This document shows positions 1 to 7,909 of a DNA stretch of 64,000 nt, piece after piece; positions within the stretch are counted from its first letter, which is position 1; every line of letters starts with the position of its first letter. This stretch comes from an uncultured Clostridia bacterium (GTDB lineage: Bacteria; Bacillota; Clostridia; Lachnospirales; CAG-274). The position numbers were made by a program, and so were the translations under genes. The stretch is from contig CANRIS010000002.1 of NCBI GenBank assembly GCA_947630725.1, positions 62,001 through 126,000 on the forward strand, written 5' to 3'. The notes beneath the pieces were generated by a model that did not search any database, had not been told where the DNA came from, and saw only the letters and a list, made by a program, of their open reading frames with translations.

Positions 1-387
1 AAAAACGCAGGCTCTTTTTCGGACAACTATAGGGAGTTCAAAAAATTTTCGGGAGACGGGGATATTACATTTATAGTGTGGGGCGGCTCGGATATACCCA
101 TATTGTACGAAAATATAGTATGCTACAGGCTTATAGACCACCCTCTCATACTGAGGTATATTGATATTCAGCCCTATATAAGCCGCCTTCTGGGTGAGGA
201 ACACGGAAAACAGATCAGCCTTAAAAAGGCAATAGAAACCCTCGGAATAGAGACCGATCTGCACTGTCACAACGCCCTCTATGACGCATACTATACCGCA
301 AAAATATTTATAAAGACGCTGAAAGACTGCGACTATAGGACTAAGATATTCTGTTCAAACCACTATAAAAATATGAAAATACAGTGA
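1..387 (+). CDS. DEDDh-type 3'-5' exonuclease, C-terminal part
   Basis: The reading frame is open from the first base, so the N-terminus lies outside the window; about 128 residues remain. The end of the protein has the H-x4-D arrangement of the Exo III motif of DnaQ/KapD-type exonucleases (HNALYDAYYTAKIF), which supplies the general-base His and a metal-binding Asp. The upstream Trp-Gly-Gly-Ser-Asp stretch fits the Exo II region. Such proteins remove nucleotides from DNA or RNA 3' ends; the substrate cannot be told from this part. The gene is followed by a perfect hairpin terminator at 425-450 and converges on the esterase gene on the other strand. Confidence 0.75.
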   Translation, partial: KNAGSFSDNYREFKKFSGDGDITFIVWGGSDIPILYENIVCYRLIDHPLILRYIDIQPYISRLLGEEHGKQISLKKAIETLGIETDLHCHNALYDAYYTAKIFIKTLKDCDYRTKIFCSNHYKNMKIQ

Positions 388-424
388 CGTTCATATGCTG
401 CATATGACGAAAACGCTAAACGCC

Positions 425-450
425 AAAAGCTGCCCCAATTGGCAGCTTTT
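425..450. terminator. Perfect 10-bp hairpin, bidirectional terminator
   Basis: AAAAGCTGCC and GGCAGCTTTT flank a 6-nt loop CCAATT. It lies 38 nt after the exonuclease stop. A near-identical hairpin recurs at 779-794 on the other side of repeat copy 1. Confidence 0.7.
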
Positions 451-502
451 AGATTGTAAAAAAAGTAAATTGAACGATAATCAGAAAAGTATTCTACAAA
501 TG

Positions 503-777
503 TATTATATAGCGTTGCAGACTTTAATCCGCAGGTAGTGTCCGAAAGATGTCGGATTGGTCGAAGGGCAACTTTTCCACAAGGAAAAGCACTGAGCATG
601 AGCTTTGACCGTCCGAGGAATAAATTTCAATTTGCGAAAAAACGCAGTTTTTGGAACAAATTGGAATTTATATTCCTTTATCCAAATGAAGTCGCCGACT
701 TGTTCGGCACGCACATTTGGCCTCATCAAAATGCGACTGCATTTTGATGACAGCGTGTCGACTTTTCGACACGCTGA
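503..777 (+). repeat. Interspersed multi-hairpin element, copy 1
   Basis: This is one of three copies in the window (others at 52080-52295 and, inverted, 54273-54468). The shared core starts near TATATAGCGTTGCAGACTTT and ends in a 10-bp hairpin. Hairpins seen in order: AGGAATAAATTTCAATTTG against CAAATTGGAATTTATATTCCT (about 606-677); CCAAATG...CATTTGG enclosing GCCGA/TCGGC (682-720); ATCAAAATGC...GCATTTTGAT (725-747); CAGCGTGTCG...CGACACGCTG (751-776). Compared with the other copies it has about 60 extra bases in the first hairpin (about 536-600), which contain CTTTTCC...GGAAAAG. It lies between convergent genes. The open frames across it look spurious, because differences between copies keep base pairing rather than amino acids. 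Confidence 0.8.
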
Positions 778-778
778 T

Positions 779-801
779 CTGCCCCGATTGGCAGCTTTTT
801 T
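779..801 (+). terminator. Hairpin plus T-run terminator
   Basis: CTGCC-CCGATT-GGCAG is followed by six T's. The sequence closely resembles the hairpin at 425-450, so repeat copy 1 is bracketed by two related terminator hairpins. Confidence 0.65.
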
Positions 802-839
802 ATTGCGATAATATTAATTATATTGTTTTGCAGTCTATG

Positions 840-1886
840 TTATACACCGAATAAACCTAAGTTATCAAGACCCTTTGGCGCAGGTACCCTCAGAGACGGT
901 TCTCTGTATACGCTGCCCGAAAAAACATCAAGACTTTCTCCGTGAGAGTTGGTCCTTCCGCAAAGCCCTATAAGCTCCTGGGATATCATAGCTGCAGCGC
1001 AGAATGCCCCGAATTTGTTGAAATGAGTGTTGTCAAATTTTGTGTCGGCATCGGCGACAGCCCTGTCATAGTCTTCGGGCCATTTTCCGCAGAGCCTGCC
1101 CTCCTTGACCGTATTCAGCATTCTCGTTTTATCCTCTCCCAGTTTTTCAAACAATTCTCTGCATTTTCCGAAGAGATCTATTACAAATACGTCCTCCTCC
1201 TCTGCAAGCTGCAAGGCTGCTCTTATATATGCAAAGTTGTTTCCGCCGTGGAGAGCGGCGCCGTCCTTTATTTTTTCTCCGTCAAAAACCATTCTGGGCG
1301 GAGCGGTCACAATTATGGGTATAACTCCCCTTTTTCTTGCTTCATCACAAAAATATTTCAAAAACCATTTATATGTTCCATTTGAGCCGTCTGCGCTGTA
1401 GGGATAGTATTCTCTGTCAAAAAGCTCCTTGTATATTCTGCTGACCTCCGAAAAATCAGCCTCCTTTTCGGCCTTTGTCCTGACGGTATCGCCGCACAGA
1501 GCCTCTATATATTCATAGGGCAAAAAGTCCGTTGACACAAGCTTTCCCGGGGTTACGGGAAATCTTCCGTTTTTGTCGGGTTCTCCCAGGGGCGTCAGTC
1601 TGTGGGGCATAGTCTTATACTCCTTAGTGCAGTCGTCATTGTGACAAAACTGTATAAAGAGAAAATCCCCTTTTTTCATACTGTCGGCATACTCATAAAA
1701 ACGTCCTTCGTTTATATAATATCTCGTACTTCTGCCGCCCTTTGCCCTGTTTTCCGTTCTGAATTTTGAGGGATCCAAAAAATATCCTATATAATCTCCC
1801 CAGCCTCCCGTAAATTCTTCGGGCATATAGCCCTGCACAAGTGAATCACCCGCAAGCCATAAGGTCGTTTTGTTCATAAAAATCAC
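840..1886 (-). CDS. SGNH/GDSL hydrolase, rhamnogalacturonan acetylesterase-like
   Basis: 348 residues. The block I motif GDS sits near residues 14-16 (LWLAGDSLVQGY), block III reads FCHND near residue 100, and the C-terminal catalytic block is DNTHFNKFGA (Asp-x-x-His). This order matches CE12-type rhamnogalacturonan acetylesterases, which remove acetyl groups from pectin side chains. The glycine normally found before HND (GHND) is replaced by cysteine; the other esterase in this window has the usual FGHND. No signal peptide is visible, so the enzyme may act inside the cell on imported oligosaccharides. The GTG start overlaps the HAD gene stop (GTGA); an ATG three codons later (1877) is an alternative. 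Confidence 0.75.
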   Translation of the reverse strand: MIFMNKTTLWLAGDSLVQGYMPEEFTGGWGDYIGYFLDPSKFRTENRAKGGRSTRYYINEGRFYEYADSMKKGDFLFIQFCHNDDCTKEYKTMPHRLTPLGEPDKNGRFPVTPGKLVSTDFLPYEYIEALCGDTVRTKAEKEADFSEVSRIYKELFDREYYPYSADGSNGTYKWFLKYFCDEARKRGVIPIIVTAPPRMVFDGEKIKDGAALHGGNNFAYIRAALQLAEEEDVFVIDLFGKCRELFEKLGEDKTRMLNTVKEGRLCGKWPEDYDRAVADADTKFDNTHFNKFGAFCAAAMISQELIGLCGRTNSHGESLDVFSGSVYREPSLRVPAPKGLDNLGLFGV

Positions 1887-2509
1887 AGTCCTCTCATTAA
1901 GTCCACAAGCTGTTCAAAGCCTTCGATACGGTTTTCACAGCCATCGCATTTTCCAAAGCCGTAGGATGCAAAAATAAACGGCACACCGACCTTTTTGGCC
2001 GACTCCATATCGGAGATCGTGTCTCCCACATATACGGGAGCAGAAAGTGAATTTCTCTCTGCCACAAGTCGTATATTTCCCGCCTTGTCAAGACCCGTCC
2101 TTCCGTTGTTTTCAATATCCTCAAAAAAATCCCACGCCTTGTGAGCGTTCAGAAAGCTCTCTATATATCCTTCCCGACAGTTGCTGACAATAAACAGCCT
2201 GTAGCTGCGTTTAAGCTCCTTTATAGTTTCCCAAAAATGAGGATAAAGCCTTCCGCCGTATTTTTCAAGAAATATGTTGTGATCCTTACAACATTCCTCG
2301 GTTATATATTCACTTCTGCCCATATCCTCGGAAGGGAGAATTTTTTCGGCTATTTTGTCCAAGGTCAGACCCAGACAGGGGGTCAGCTCGTCCACGGTGA
2401 TTTTTTTGTTTACGCCAAGTCTTTCAAACGAACTGTTCCACGATCTCACAAGCACATCTCTTGCGTCCCACAGAGTGCCGTCAAGATCAAAAATAATGCT
2501 GTCCTTCAT
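1883..2509 (-). CDS. HAD-superfamily phosphatase (Gph-like)
   Basis: 208 residues. Motif I is DLDGTLWD at residues 8-15 (nucleophile and acid/base Asp), motif II is the SN of FIVSNC near 108, a conserved Lys follows, and motif III is VGDTISD near 168. A helical cap lies between motifs I and II, as in phosphoglycolate phosphatase and related small-molecule phosphatases. The substrate is not predictable. The gene lies 12 nt after a small membrane protein gene and overlaps the esterase start by 3-4 nt, so the three are probably one minus-strand transcript. Confidence 0.8.
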   Translation of the reverse strand: MKDSIIFDLDGTLWDARDVLVRSWNSSFERLGVNKKITVDELTPCLGLTLDKIAEKILPSEDMGRSEYITEECCKDHNIFLEKYGGRLYPHFWETIKELKRSYRLFIVSNCREGYIESFLNAHKAWDFFEDIENNGRTGLDKAGNIRLVAERNSLSAPVYVGDTISDMESAKKVGVPFIFASYGFGKCDGCENRIEGFEQLVDLMRGL

Positions 2510-2521
2510 AGTGTTCCTTTC

Positions 2522-2662
2522 TCAGCAGCAAAGCTCAAGTATCCCCAGAGCTATCATCAATACTCCTATAATAAAGCCTATACACGGAAAAATAATATTT
2601 GCAAGCACTCCCGCTCCGAAGCAGAGCAGAGCAAGTCCCACAGCTTTCTTTTTTCCCTTCAT
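2522..2662 (-). CDS. Small two-helix membrane protein (46 aa)
   Basis: The frame starts MKGKKKAVGLALLC and ends LELCC. After a basic N-terminus there are two hydrophobic stretches (about residues 7-21 and 23-43) with a Pro-Cys turn between them, which looks like a membrane hairpin. A weak ribosome site (AGGGTGAG) lies about 6 nt upstream of the ATG. It is followed after 12 nt by the HAD phosphatase gene. No function is recognised; the composition and tight spacing are the support. Confidence 0.6.
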   Translation of the reverse strand: MKGKKKAVGLALLCFGAGVLANIIFPCIGFIIGVLMIALGILELCC

Positions 2663-2773
2663 AATCTCACCCTGTTATATTCATATATGTGCTATACCAT
2701 TATATGAAAAACAGGGGCGATTGTTTCCTTATTGGAGGCCAAAGCCGTGCATATCTTCGGGAGCTCCGCTTTT

Positions 2774-3424
2774 TTATTGATCGTCTCTTGCCTCCGCCAC
2801 CAAAAGCAGTCCTTCATCGAGGCTTATCCTTACTTTGCGCCCTGTGCTTACATTGCTGATCCCCAAAGAAGAGCCAAGGCTCAGGGCAGATTTTTCGAGA
2901 GGATAATAAAGCCCCTCGGTTGTGACACCCCTGACCTCTCCGACAAGGGGAATAAGGGATATGGTGGTTCCCTTTTCGACATCAAGCTTCAGCTCTCTGT
3001 CAACAAGGAAGAGGGTATTATTTTCGCTTATGATTTTTGCCCTTGCGCCCTGCTTAAGAGGCAAAAGCAAAAGCTGTACATTTGCAAGGCTGTGGTCAAA
3101 GCGGCTCCCCAGACAGCCAAGCAGCACGAGCTCATCGGCTCCCCTTTCGAGGGCAAGTCTTATGCCAAGCTCTCCGTCCGTAAAGTCCTTTTCCCTCGGC
3201 ACCTTTCTGATTTCGGCAGACGAATTTTTATATCTGTCCATTACATCGGGACGAACCGAGTCAAAATCTCCGCATATTATATCGGGAAAAATCCCCAGCC
3301 CCTCACAGTGCCGCAGTCCGCCGTCACAGCACACAACAAGCCCGATGTTGTCAAGAAAGCTCTTTATATACGAATAATCCCTTATTTCTCCGTTACAGAT
3401 GACTGCCGCTTTCATCCTTTTCAT
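2774..3424 (-). CDS. thiN: Thiamine pyrophosphokinase
   Basis: 216 residues, the normal length. It converts thiamine plus ATP to thiamine diphosphate and AMP. Family motifs seen: CCDGGLRH near 32-39, GDFDSV near 52-57 (metal and pyrophosphate site), PREKDFTDGELGI near 75-87, and LGCLGSRFDHSLAN near 101-114. The C-terminal half is the beta-rich thiamine-binding domain. The start overlaps the 3' end of rpe by 32 nt; an in-frame ATG three codons later (3415) also fits. Order rsgA-rpe-thiN is common in Firmicutes. Confidence 0.93.
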   Translation of the reverse strand: MKRMKAAVICNGEIRDYSYIKSFLDNIGLVVCCDGGLRHCEGLGIFPDIICGDFDSVRPDVMDRYKNSSAEIRKVPREKDFTDGELGIRLALERGADELVLLGCLGSRFDHSLANVQLLLLPLKQGARAKIISENNTLFLVDRELKLDVEKGTTISLIPLVGEVRGVTTEGLYYPLEKSALSLGSSLGISNVSTGRKVRISLDEGLLLVAEARDDQ

Positions 3425-4079
3425 ACTCCCTGAATATATCGTAAAGCACCTTTATATTCTCCTCGAGCCTATAGCCCTTGTATATAGAGGAGCCGCCCAC
3501 GATGACATTGGCTCCTGCGTCCAGAACGCTCCTTACGTTTTCGGGCAATATGCCTCCGTCTATTTCTATATCAACATTGTAATTGTTTTTGTCTATATAG
3601 TTTCTCAGGTTTGACAGCTTTTTAAGGGTGGATGGTATAAGCCCCTGTCCTCCGAAACCCGGGATAACGCCCATAACAAGCACCTGATCCACTCTGTCGA
3701 GATAAGGAAAGACAGCCTCCTCCATTGTGGAAGGATTGATGGTTATGCAAGCTTTTTTTCCGTATCTTTTTATATAGTCTATGGCCTTGTTGGGATTGTT
3801 TGTGGCTTCAAAATGAAATGAGATTATGTCTGCGCCGCTTTCACAGAATATTTTTATATTCTTTATGGGGTCATACACCATAAGATGCACGTCAAGCACG
3901 AGATCCGTAGCCTTTCTGAGGCTTTGGACAGCCGCCGTGCCAAAGCTGAAATTGGGTACAAAAAGTCCGTCCATAATATCTATGTGGATATACGGAACAT
4001 TCATTTTTGTGAATATTTTCAGCTCATTTTCAAGATGAAGCATATTAGACGCCAATATTGAAGGTGACAATTTTATCAT
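3393..4079 (-). CDS. rpe: Ribulose-phosphate 3-epimerase
   Basis: 228 residues, a complete TIM barrel. It interconverts ribulose 5-phosphate and xylulose 5-phosphate in the pentose phosphate pathway. Active-site signatures seen: LSPSILASN at the N-terminus, HIDIMDGLFVPNFSFG near 32-47 (metal-binding His and catalytic Asp), DVHLMV near 64, VMGVIPGFGGQ near 135, and DGGI near 174. It lies 12 nt after rsgA with a ribosome site (GGAGAAAAACAA) upstream of the ATG. Confidence 0.95.
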   Translation of the reverse strand: MIKLSPSILASNMLHLENELKIFTKMNVPYIHIDIMDGLFVPNFSFGTAAVQSLRKATDLVLDVHLMVYDPIKNIKIFCESGADIISFHFEATNNPNKAIDYIKRYGKKACITINPSTMEEAVFPYLDRVDQVLVMGVIPGFGGQGLIPSTLKKLSNLRNYIDKNNYNVDIEIDGGILPENVRSVLDAGANVIVGGSSIYKGYRLEENIKVLYDIFREYEKDESGSHL

Positions 4080-4091
4080 TTGTTTTTCTCC

Positions 4092-4961
4092 TTAATACTT
4101 TTTAAGCCCCTTTTTGATTTCGTTATACATTCTTCTGTATCTTTCGTATCTTTCGGTCAGTATATTTGTCCCCACCTGTTCCTTAAGTATGCAGCCCGGT
4201 TCCTCCATATGGCGGCAGTCCCTGTAATAGCAGCCCGTAAGGTAGGGCGCAAATTCACGAAAAAACCTCGGAAGGCTCTCAGGGTCAAGACTGTCTGTGT
4301 CCACCGAAGAAAACCCCGGCGTATCCATAATATAGGAGCCGCTGTCGATCTGCAAAAGCTCTATGTGTCTTGTGGTGTGCCGTCCCCTGCGGATCTTTTC
4401 GCTTATTTCGCCTGTTTCCATATTTCCGAAGGGTACTATTCTGTTTATTATGCTGGACTTGCCCACTCCCGAAGGCCCCGCAAGCACGCTGACCTTTCCT
4501 CTGAGCCTTGACTTAAGCCCGTCAATGCCCTCTCCGCTTTCGGCTGACACAAAACATACGGGATAAATGCCCTTGTATATCCTCTCCGCTTTTTTTCTGC
4601 CCTCCGAGACTTCAAGATCGCATTTGTTTATACATATAATTATATCTTCTATGCTCCTGCTTTCTGCAAGTATGAGAAACCTGTCCAGCAGGTCGAAATT
4701 TATATCGGGGTTTGCTGAGGCAAACACTATGACTGCGCAGTCTATGTTCGCCGCCTTCGGGCGTATAAGCATATTTTTTCTTTCGTGTATAGAGACTATG
4801 ACGCATTCTTCTCCGTCCGGAGTTATTTCGGCATAGTCGTCTATGGCAGGCTTTATGCCCTGTTTTCTCAATAAACCCCTTGCCTTGCCCTTATATATTT
4901 TTCCGTCATCGCAGGCAACGCTGTAAAGTCCGCCCACGCCTTTTATTATCCTTCCCCTCAT
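4092..4961 (-). CDS. rsgA: Ribosome small subunit-dependent GTPase A
   Basis: 289 residues from the ATG at 4961 (MRGRIIKGVGGLYSV), four bases after the prkC stop; a longer upstream frame would run inside prkC and is not needed. An N-terminal OB fold (1-60) precedes a circularly permuted GTPase domain: NKCD (G4), VSAESGEG (G5), GPSGVGKSS (G1), then DTPGF (G3). The C-terminal zinc motif is Cys-x5-Cys-x-His-x5-Cys (GCYYRDCRHMEEPGC). The protein acts in late 30S maturation. No clear ribosome site is present, so translation is probably coupled to prkC. Confidence 0.93.
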   Translation of the reverse strand: MRGRIIKGVGGLYSVACDDGKIYKGKARGLLRKQGIKPAIDDYAEITPDGEECVIVSIHERKNMLIRPKAANIDCAVIVFASANPDINFDLLDRFLILAESRSIEDIIICINKCDLEVSEGRKKAERIYKGIYPVCFVSAESGEGIDGLKSRLRGKVSVLAGPSGVGKSSIINRIVPFGNMETGEISEKIRRGRHTTRHIELLQIDSGSYIMDTPGFSSVDTDSLDPESLPRFFREFAPYLTGCYYRDCRHMEEPGCILKEQVGTNILTERYERYRRMYNEIKKGLKKY

Positions 4962-4965
4962 AATA

Positions 4966-7128
4966 TCAATAGTGCTTTGTATCGGACAGTTTTCCGTCAA
5001 CATAATAGCTTGATCCCGAAAGTCCTCCGTCATCATAGCTGTGTACGGCGCTTATTACGCCGTCATAATATACCTTATAGGTGCTGCCCGAGCCCGTCAC
5101 ACTGTATGAATAAGGAAAGCTCGACTTCTGTATCTCCTTTGAATATACCTGCTTTTCGGATCCGTCAAGACCTACCTCGGCGATCGTAACCGTCACCTTG
5201 TCTTTATCGGGTACCTGTGTGACAGGGATAGTTATATTATATGTCGGCATAACTACCTGATCGTAGTCCACATTCTCTACCGAGGCTTGAGTATCGGCCT
5301 CGGGTTCGGGCGCAGCCTCCGTAGGCGGTTCTGTGGCAGTCTCATCGGGGCCTGTGCTTACATAGATCATTATGGTGGAGCCTTCAAGAGCCTCAAAGCC
5401 GCCGTCCTTGCTCTGGGCGCAGATCTGTCCTTCGGGATATGCGTCAGAGGCAGCCTCCTCGACCTTAACGGAAAAGCCCTGTTTTTCAAGTATGGACACA
5501 GCCTCCTGACGGCTCTTTCCGAGTACGTTTTCAACCTCTATCATCTTTTCGGAGTCGGAAATGCTTATAAACAGAGTGACCTCTTTGTCAACTCTTATCA
5601 TTTCTCCCTCAACGGGATCGGTGCTTATGACTGTTCCCGATGGGATAGTCGTGCTTTTTTGCAGACTGAAGGTTACATTTGTTATGCCGCGGTTTTTAAG
5701 CTCCCTCTGGGCATCCTCCATAGAATATCCCACCACATCGGGAAACTCTACTTCGCCGTTGCCGACTGATACCTCTATGGTTACCGTATCGCCTCTGGAT
5801 ATTTTCTTGCCCTCTTCAACGCTCTGTCCGACAACAGTGCCCAAAAGCTTGTCGCTTTCGACCGATTCTATTTCAAGAAAGATGCCGTTTTCTTTGGCTG
5901 TCTTTTCTGCCATTTCCTGCGTCATATCAATAAAACGCGGCATTATGACATCGTTTCTGCTGTTTCCGCCCGTAAGAAACGCAACTATGACCGTCAGCAC
6001 CACAACTATGGCTACTCCCGTAATTATGGCTGAAATAACTATGTTTCTGCTCTTTGTTTCTTCTTCCTCCATCTGTCTGCGGCGTTTTTCGGCGGTCGCG
6101 GGCGATGGTCTTTTTTTATTGTGGTTATTGTGGTTGTTGTGATTGTTGTGGCTGTTTTGGTTATTGCGGTGCTCCTGTCGGTGTTCGCCGCCGTTCTGTC
6201 CCGCTCTTTCTCTTATGGCTCTCCTTTCTTCGGAGGTCATAACTATTGTATGGGACGATCTGTCAACTCTGTTGTTTCTGACAAAGCTGCCGCTCGAATC
6301 CGTAAGAGCGTGTTTGAGATCTTCGCTCAGCTCCTCCGCTGTGGAATATCTCATAGACGGTCTTTTTGCGGTGGCCTTGGCTATTATTCTGATGAGACTT
6401 TCGGAGGCTTCGCTGTTGAAATCCTTTATATCGGGGAGGGGCTGATCCATATGCTTTATGGCAAGCGCAACCGTGGACTCTCCGTCAAAGGGTGGTCTGC
6501 CCGTAAGCATCTCATACATAACTATACCAAGAGAATATATATCGCTTTTGTGATCCACAAAGCCTCCCTTAGCCTGTTCGGGAGAAAAATAGTGAGCCGA
6601 GCCCATTTGTTCGGTAGTAATCGTGGAGCTTGATGCAGCTTTGGCAATACCGAAATCGGTCACCTTTATATCTCCGTCCTTTGTGACAAGTATGTTCTGG
6701 GGCTTTATATCCCTGTGGATAATGCCGTTTTTGTGGGCTGCTTCAAGAGCCGAGGCTATCTGTAAGGAGACTCCGAGGGTTTCTTCATTTGTAAAGGGAG
6801 CATTTTTAAGGATAAGCTCCTTAAGGGTATAGCCGTCTATATATTCCATAATGATATAGCAGATTTCGCCGTCTCTGCCTACATCATATGCGCTGACAAT
6901 ATTGGGATGATTCAGTCTGGCGGCTGCCTGAGCCTCTGTGGTGAACCTTTTGAGAAATTCTTCATTGTCAACAAATTCTTCTCTCAGCGCTTTGAGCGTG
7001 ACGACCCTGTTCAGCTTTTCGTCCATAGCCTTATATACTACCGCAGTTCCCCCAACGCCAACCTGCTCAAGGATTCTGTATCTGCCGTTTATGCGCGTTC
7101 CGCTTTTTATATACATAATATCATTCAT
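4966..7128 (-). CDS. prkC: PASTA-domain Ser/Thr protein kinase
   Basis: 720 residues. The kinase domain (about 16-275) has GVGGTAVVYKA, catalytic Lys46, HRDIKPQN (138-145) and DFG (157-159). A basic, very Asn/His-rich linker follows (about 315-345), then one transmembrane segment (about 365-388) and three extracellular PASTA repeats (about 392-590). A threonine/glutamate-rich stretch and a C-terminal domain of about 90 residues close the protein. PASTA repeats sense muropeptides or lipid II, so the kinase links cell-wall state to growth. It overlaps the PP2C phosphatase gene by 8 nt, the usual kinase/phosphatase pair. The HN linker is encoded by a GTT/GTG-type microsatellite (6118-6185). Confidence 0.95.
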   Translation of the reverse strand: MNDIMYIKSGTRINGRYRILEQVGVGGTAVVYKAMDEKLNRVVTLKALREEFVDNEEFLKRFTTEAQAAARLNHPNIVSAYDVGRDGEICYIIMEYIDGYTLKELILKNAPFTNEETLGVSLQIASALEAAHKNGIIHRDIKPQNILVTKDGDIKVTDFGIAKAASSSTITTEQMGSAHYFSPEQAKGGFVDHKSDIYSLGIVMYEMLTGRPPFDGESTVALAIKHMDQPLPDIKDFNSEASESLIRIIAKATAKRPSMRYSTAEELSEDLKHALTDSSGSFVRNNRVDRSSHTIVMTSEERRAIRERAGQNGGEHRQEHRNNQNSHNNHNNHNNHNKKRPSPATAEKRRRQMEEEETKSRNIVISAIITGVAIVVVLTVIVAFLTGGNSRNDVIMPRFIDMTQEMAEKTAKENGIFLEIESVESDKLLGTVVGQSVEEGKKISRGDTVTIEVSVGNGEVEFPDVVGYSMEDAQRELKNRGITNVTFSLQKSTTIPSGTVISTDPVEGEMIRVDKEVTLFISISDSEKMIEVENVLGKSRQEAVSILEKQGFSVKVEEAASDAYPEGQICAQSKDGGFEALEGSTIMIYVSTGPDETATEPPTEAAPEPEADTQASVENVDYDQVVMPTYNITIPVTQVPDKDKVTVTIAEVGLDGSEKQVYSKEIQKSSFPYSYSVTGSGSTYKVYYDGVISAVHSYDDGGLSGSSYYVDGKLSDTKHY
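6118..6185 (-). repeat. Codon-scale microsatellite encoding the His/Asn tract of PrkC
   Basis: The plus strand shows repeated TTGTGG/TTGTTG-type triplets; on the coding strand these give NNHNNHNNHN-like residues. It lies in the juxtamembrane linker between kinase and transmembrane helix. Such tracts can change length by slippage in units of 3 or 9 nt without breaking the frame. Confidence 0.7.
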
Positions 7129-7858
7129 CCTCCCTGTTGTCTATCAGAATAACCGTAATATTGTCGCTGCCGCCCTTTCGGTTTGCCTCGTCTATAAGCC
7201 TTTCAACCTTTGTCACATTGTCAGCATCAAGGCTCAGGCAGTCCCCTATTTCGCTGTCGGTCAGCATATTTGTAAGACCGTCCGAACACATAATAACATA
7301 TCGGTTTTCAATGCTGTATATTATGCCGTCCACAAGCATTTCTCTGTCTACGCCCAAGGCTCTGGTGAGATAGTTCTTTTTAGGGTGGTTGCGAGCCTGT
7401 TCGGGGCTTATTCTGCCTGCTCTCACAAGCTCCATCACAAAGGAGTGATCGGAAGTGACCTGTCTTATGAAGTTCTCGTCCGCAACATAAAGTCTCGAGT
7501 CTCCTACATGGGCTATATAAAGCCTGTTGTTTTCGATCACAAGAGCGGTAAAGGTCGTGCCCATACCTCCGAGTCTGTCCTCGTCCCTCATGGCGTCATT
7601 TATGATGCAGCTGTTTGCATACTTTACGCCCTCAATAATAATGTCTAAGGTTTCATCTTCACCGACATATCCCTCTGCAAATTCGCAGAAATATTTTATG
7701 GCGGAGCTGCTGGCAACCTCGCCGCCCTTATATCCTCCCATTCCATCCGCAATTATGTACAGATTCGGGAGCTTTCCCACGGGCTTGTCGGAAACATAAA
7801 ATGAGTCCTCGTTTATGCTTCTGATCCTTCCTATATCGCTTTTTCCAAAACCTTTCAT
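7121..7858 (-). CDS. prpC: PP2C-family Ser/Thr phosphatase, partner of PrkC
   Basis: 245 residues. Family metal-binding motifs seen: DIGRIRSINEDSF near 7-19, IADGMGGYKGGE near 36-47, GTTFTALVI near 98, HVGDSRLYV near 115, TSDHSF near 134, CSDGLTNM near 192, and GGSDNITVILI near 230. It removes phosphates placed by PrkC, including from the kinase itself. The stop overlaps the prkC start by 8 nt. A 51-nt gap separates it from rlmN. Confidence 0.93.
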   Translation of the reverse strand: MKGFGKSDIGRIRSINEDSFYVSDKPVGKLPNLYIIADGMGGYKGGEVASSSAIKYFCEFAEGYVGEDETLDIIIEGVKYANSCIINDAMRDEDRLGGMGTTFTALVIENNRLYIAHVGDSRLYVADENFIRQVTSDHSFVMELVRAGRISPEQARNHPKKNYLTRALGVDREMLVDGIIYSIENRYVIMCSDGLTNMLTDSEIGDCLSLDADNVTKVERLIDEANRKGGSDNITVILIDNREDE

Positions 7859-7909
7859 AACCTTATCACCTCGCAGTTTGATTACGGTTTGATCTTATAT
7901 ATTATAATG

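Noticed and set aside
538..747. Conserved short ORF (FAKKRSFWNKL-type protein) in repeat copies 1, 2 and 3
   Set aside because: The apparent protein conservation follows from conserved hairpins. Amino-acid changing differences between copies keep base pairing, no ribosome site is present, and the frame is open differently at each end.
4962..5036. N-terminal extension of RsgA
   Set aside because: It lies within the prkC coding end, and the family begins at the MRGRI-type Met at 4961.
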